Positions 5,336 through 6,968 of a stretch of DNA of 6,968 bases are shown piece after piece (position 1 is the first letter of the stretch; the number at the start of each line of letters is the position of its first letter). Source of the DNA: Planctomycetia bacterium (GTDB taxonomy: Bacteria; Planctomycetota; Phycisphaerae; Phycisphaerales; SM1A02); the NCBI GenBank assembly GCA_009936695.1, contig JAACEA010000298.1:1-6968 (forward strand), written 5' to 3'. The position numbers and the translations under genes are program-made. The notes under the pieces are model-generated. The model searched no databases. It had not been told where the DNA came from and saw only the letters and a program-made list of their open reading frames with translations.

Positions 5336-6751
5336 ATGAAGAGACCACCATCGCTGCCTCGTTCGACACCCCTGTCCGCCCTGACGGCGGTGCTGTCGCT
5401 GCTGTTGATGGCGACCGCGGCCTTCGCCGCGCCACCCGCGCCGACCGATGTCGAGGCGACGGATCTTCCGGCGGACGGCGGCGGTTCGGCGCTGGTCACC
5501 TGGAAGATCCCGGCCGACGTCGAAGGACTCGAAGGCTTCCAGGTCTGGCGAACCGAGTCGGTGTCCGAGGCGAGCAGCCGGGGGGCGAACGAACGCGCCG
5601 CCGCGCTTGAATCGCTCCGATCGCAGGCCTACGAGAACGAATATCGACGACTGGTGGACGTGGAGGGGATCGCGCCCGAAGACGCCGCGGTCCAGGCGCG
5701 GGCGGTCGCCCGCGAGGCGGTCATCGGCGATCAGGGCGACGTGACCCCGGCGGAGACCGGACCGAACGGTCGATTCTGGGTGCTGGTCGACACGGTGTCC
5801 GCGGATGACGACCGACTCCTGGTCGGCCAGCTCTCGGTGTCGGACGAATACCAGTTCATCGTCTACACGGTGGTGAAGAACGCGGATGGATCGGTCGAGA
5901 AGAGCGTCGCTTCCGCGATGACCGGCATGGTCCTGCCCGTGGCGAGCTTCGTCGACGTGAAGCGACTCCCGTTGCTGGTGATCCTGGTTCTGCTCTGCGG
6001 TGCGGTGCTCTTCTTCATCTTCTGGGCCCGAAGCGGTCGGCCGATGACCATCCGGAAGATCGCGGGCCTCTCCGCGGTCGACGAAGCGGTGGGCCGGGCG
6101 ACGGAGATGGGACGACCCATCCTCTATGTCCCGGGCATCCAGGACATGGACGACCTTCAGACCGTCGCCGGCGTCACGGTGCTCGGTCGGGTCGCGAAGA
6201 CCGCGGCCGAATACGACGCGAAGATCGAAGTGCCCGTCAGTCGATCGCTGGTCATGAGCGCCGCTCGTGAGACCGTGCATTCGTCTTACCTCACGGCGGG
6301 CCGGACCGACGCCTACAACCCGGACCTCATCTACTACGTGACGGATGAGCAGTTCGGATACACCGCCTACGTCTCGGGACTGATCGTTCGCGAGAAGCCG
6401 GCGGCCTGTTTCTACATGGGCTGCTTCTACGCGGAAAGCCTGATCCTCGCGGAGACCGGCAACTCGGTCGGCGCGATCCAGATCGCGGGTACCGCGATGC
6501 CCAGCCAGCTTCCGTTCTTCGTCGCGGCCTGCGACTACACGCTCATCGGCGAGGAGTTCTTCGCCGCGAGCGCCTATCTCTCCGGGCAGCCCGATCAGCT
6601 GGGAAGTCTCAAGGGACAGGATGTCGGAAAACTCATCGTGGCCGCCGTCCTCGTCATCGGCTGTCTTCTCGCCACCGTCGCCGTCGTCACCGAGAACGAG
6701 TCGCTCGCCGGAGCGCTCGCCTGGTTCAAGGACTCGGTCCTGAGCGCCTGA
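5336..6751 (+). CDS. Membrane protein: signal peptide, split FnIII-like domain, DUF6754-like cytoplasmic domain
   Basis: A 471-residue protein. A signal peptide covers residues 1-31, with a basic start, a Leu/Ala core and a likely cut after 'AFA'. Residues 33-75 ('APPAPTDVEATD', 'ALVTWKIP', 'GFQVWRTES') are the first strands of a fibronectin type III-like domain; a charged helical insert (about 78-142) interrupts it, and strands resume at 'RFWVLVDT' (146-153) and 'YQFIVYTVV'. A membrane helix spans 211-231, followed by basic residues (R232, R235, R240) that place the next part in the cytoplasm. That domain (about 240-430) contains 'RPILYVPGIQDMDDLQTVAG', 'AARETVHSSYLTAGR' and 'CFYMGCFYAESLILAETG' (Cys358, Cys363), and resembles the family I recall as DUF6754, of unknown function. 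A second helix (433-451) returns to the outside. It starts three bases after the preceding gene. No enzyme motif is recognised. Confidence 0.78.
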   Translation: MKRPPSLPRSTPLSALTAVLSLLLMATAAFAAPPAPTDVEATDLPADGGGSALVTWKIPADVEGLEGFQVWRTESVSEASSRGANERAAALESLRSQAYENEYRRLVDVEGIAPEDAAVQARAVAREAVIGDQGDVTPAETGPNGRFWVLVDTVSADDDRLLVGQLSVSDEYQFIVYTVVKNADGSVEKSVASAMTGMVLPVASFVDVKRLPLLVILVLLCGAVLFFIFWARSGRPMTIRKIAGLSAVDEAVGRATEMGRPILYVPGIQDMDDLQTVAGVTVLGRVAKTAAEYDAKIEVPVSRSLVMSAARETVHSSYLTAGRTDAYNPDLIYYVTDEQFGYTAYVSGLIVREKPAACFYMGCFYAESLILAETGNSVGAIQIAGTAMPSQLPFFVAACDYTLIGEEFFAASAYLSGQPDQLGSLKGQDVGKLIVAAVLVIGCLLATVAVVTENESLAGALAWFKDSVLSA

Positions 6752-6755
6752 GGAG
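6751..6755 (+). promoter_or_regulatory. Shine-Dalgarno site overlapping the preceding stop codon
   Basis: AGGAG shares its first base with the TGA of the 471-residue protein gene and sits six bases before the GTG at 6762. It fixes that GTG as the start of the last gene and links its translation to the gene before it. Confidence 0.65.
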
Positions 6756-6761
6756 CTACAC

Positions 6762-6968
6762 GTGAAACGAATCGTTCCATTGTGGATCACGGCCATCGTC
6801 GGCGTCGTCCTGATCGTCTCGAACTTCCTCCCCGGGGCCCGTTCCTGGGGCGAGGAGGCGACGACCTGGTTCGGCATCATCGCCGCGGTCGCGTTCATCC
6901 TCGGTGGCGGCAGCCTGCTCAAGGTCCACCTGAAGAAGATCTCCGATCGGAACTCAGGCTGGGCCTAC
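6762..6968 (+). CDS. Small integral membrane protein, N-terminal part (3' truncated)
   Basis: The first 69 codons of a gene that runs past the window. It begins at a GTG with AGGAG six bases upstream and ten bases after the preceding stop, so it belongs to the same operon. Two hydrophobic segments are visible: residues 6-23 ('PLWITAIVGVVLIVSNFL') and about 37-53 ('FGIIAAVAFILGGGSLL'), joined by a short acidic loop ('RSWGEEATTW'). They are followed by a basic stretch ('KVHLKKISDR') expected on the cytoplasmic side and 'SGWAY', probably the lead into a further membrane segment. I recall similar multi-helix proteins next to DUF6754-like genes in planctomycetes, without a known function. No ORF stop occurs before the window ends, so total length and fold are unknown. 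Confidence 0.72.
   Translation, partial: MKRIVPLWITAIVGVVLIVSNFLPGARSWGEEATTWFGIIAAVAFILGGGSLLKVHLKKISDRNSGWAY

Noticed and set aside
4061..6922. Very long open frame (953 codons) on the minus strand opposite three operon genes
   Set aside because: Same artefact. It spans several gene junctions of the plus strand and its product is low-complexity Arg/His/Asp/Gly sequence; the plus genes have signal peptide, membrane segments and ribosome-binding sites.

Overview
The window is a GC-rich bacterial chromosome segment, densely coded, with eight genes of which two are cut by the window edges. Composition (about two thirds G+C over most of it) and gene content suggest a planctomycete, most likely of the Phycisphaerae type. 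The clues are a MutL-family ATPase with no mutase beside it, a membrane protein resembling DUF6754, and a paired PH-like membrane protein and small soluble protein. The taxonomic call is an inference from remembered gene neighbourhoods; there is no rRNA or marker gene here.

Layout. Bases 2-460 (+) hold the C-terminal end of an alpha/beta-hydrolase thioesterase domain, probably the end of a nonribosomal peptide or polyketide synthetase. Convergent with it, at 489-1118 (-), is a convincing 3-hydroxyanthranilate 3,4-dioxygenase with all iron ligands and a second CxxC...CxxC metal site. A 116-base divergent spacer separates it from a two-gene unit at 1235-2205 (+): a two-helix membrane protein with a PH-like tail, overlapping by 4 bases a small soluble protein with a conserved hydrophobic core and an acidic disordered tail. 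After a 117-base spacer comes a tight run of four co-directional genes: a 622-residue MutL/ASKHA ATPase (2323-4191), a 377-residue soluble protein with sandwich-hybrid-like and KOW-like segments (4199-5332), a signal-peptide, FnIII-like, two-helix membrane protein (5336-6751), and the start of another small membrane protein (6762 onward).

How the genes may work together. The last four genes are separated by 7, 3 and 10 bases, so they very probably form one operon. Two products look cytosolic and two membrane-bound, with the large domain of the third predicted to face the cytoplasm. The simplest reading is an ATP-driven cytosolic pair working on or with a membrane assembly. MutL/GlmL proteins are known as partners of the B12-dependent glutamate mutase, but no mutase subunit is visible and the neighbours are membrane proteins, so this MutL homologue probably has a different job. 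This cluster is the best candidate for an undescribed system in the window.

No rRNA, tRNA, CRISPR array, insertion sequence or convincing rho-independent terminator was seen. No gap between genes exceeds 120 bases.
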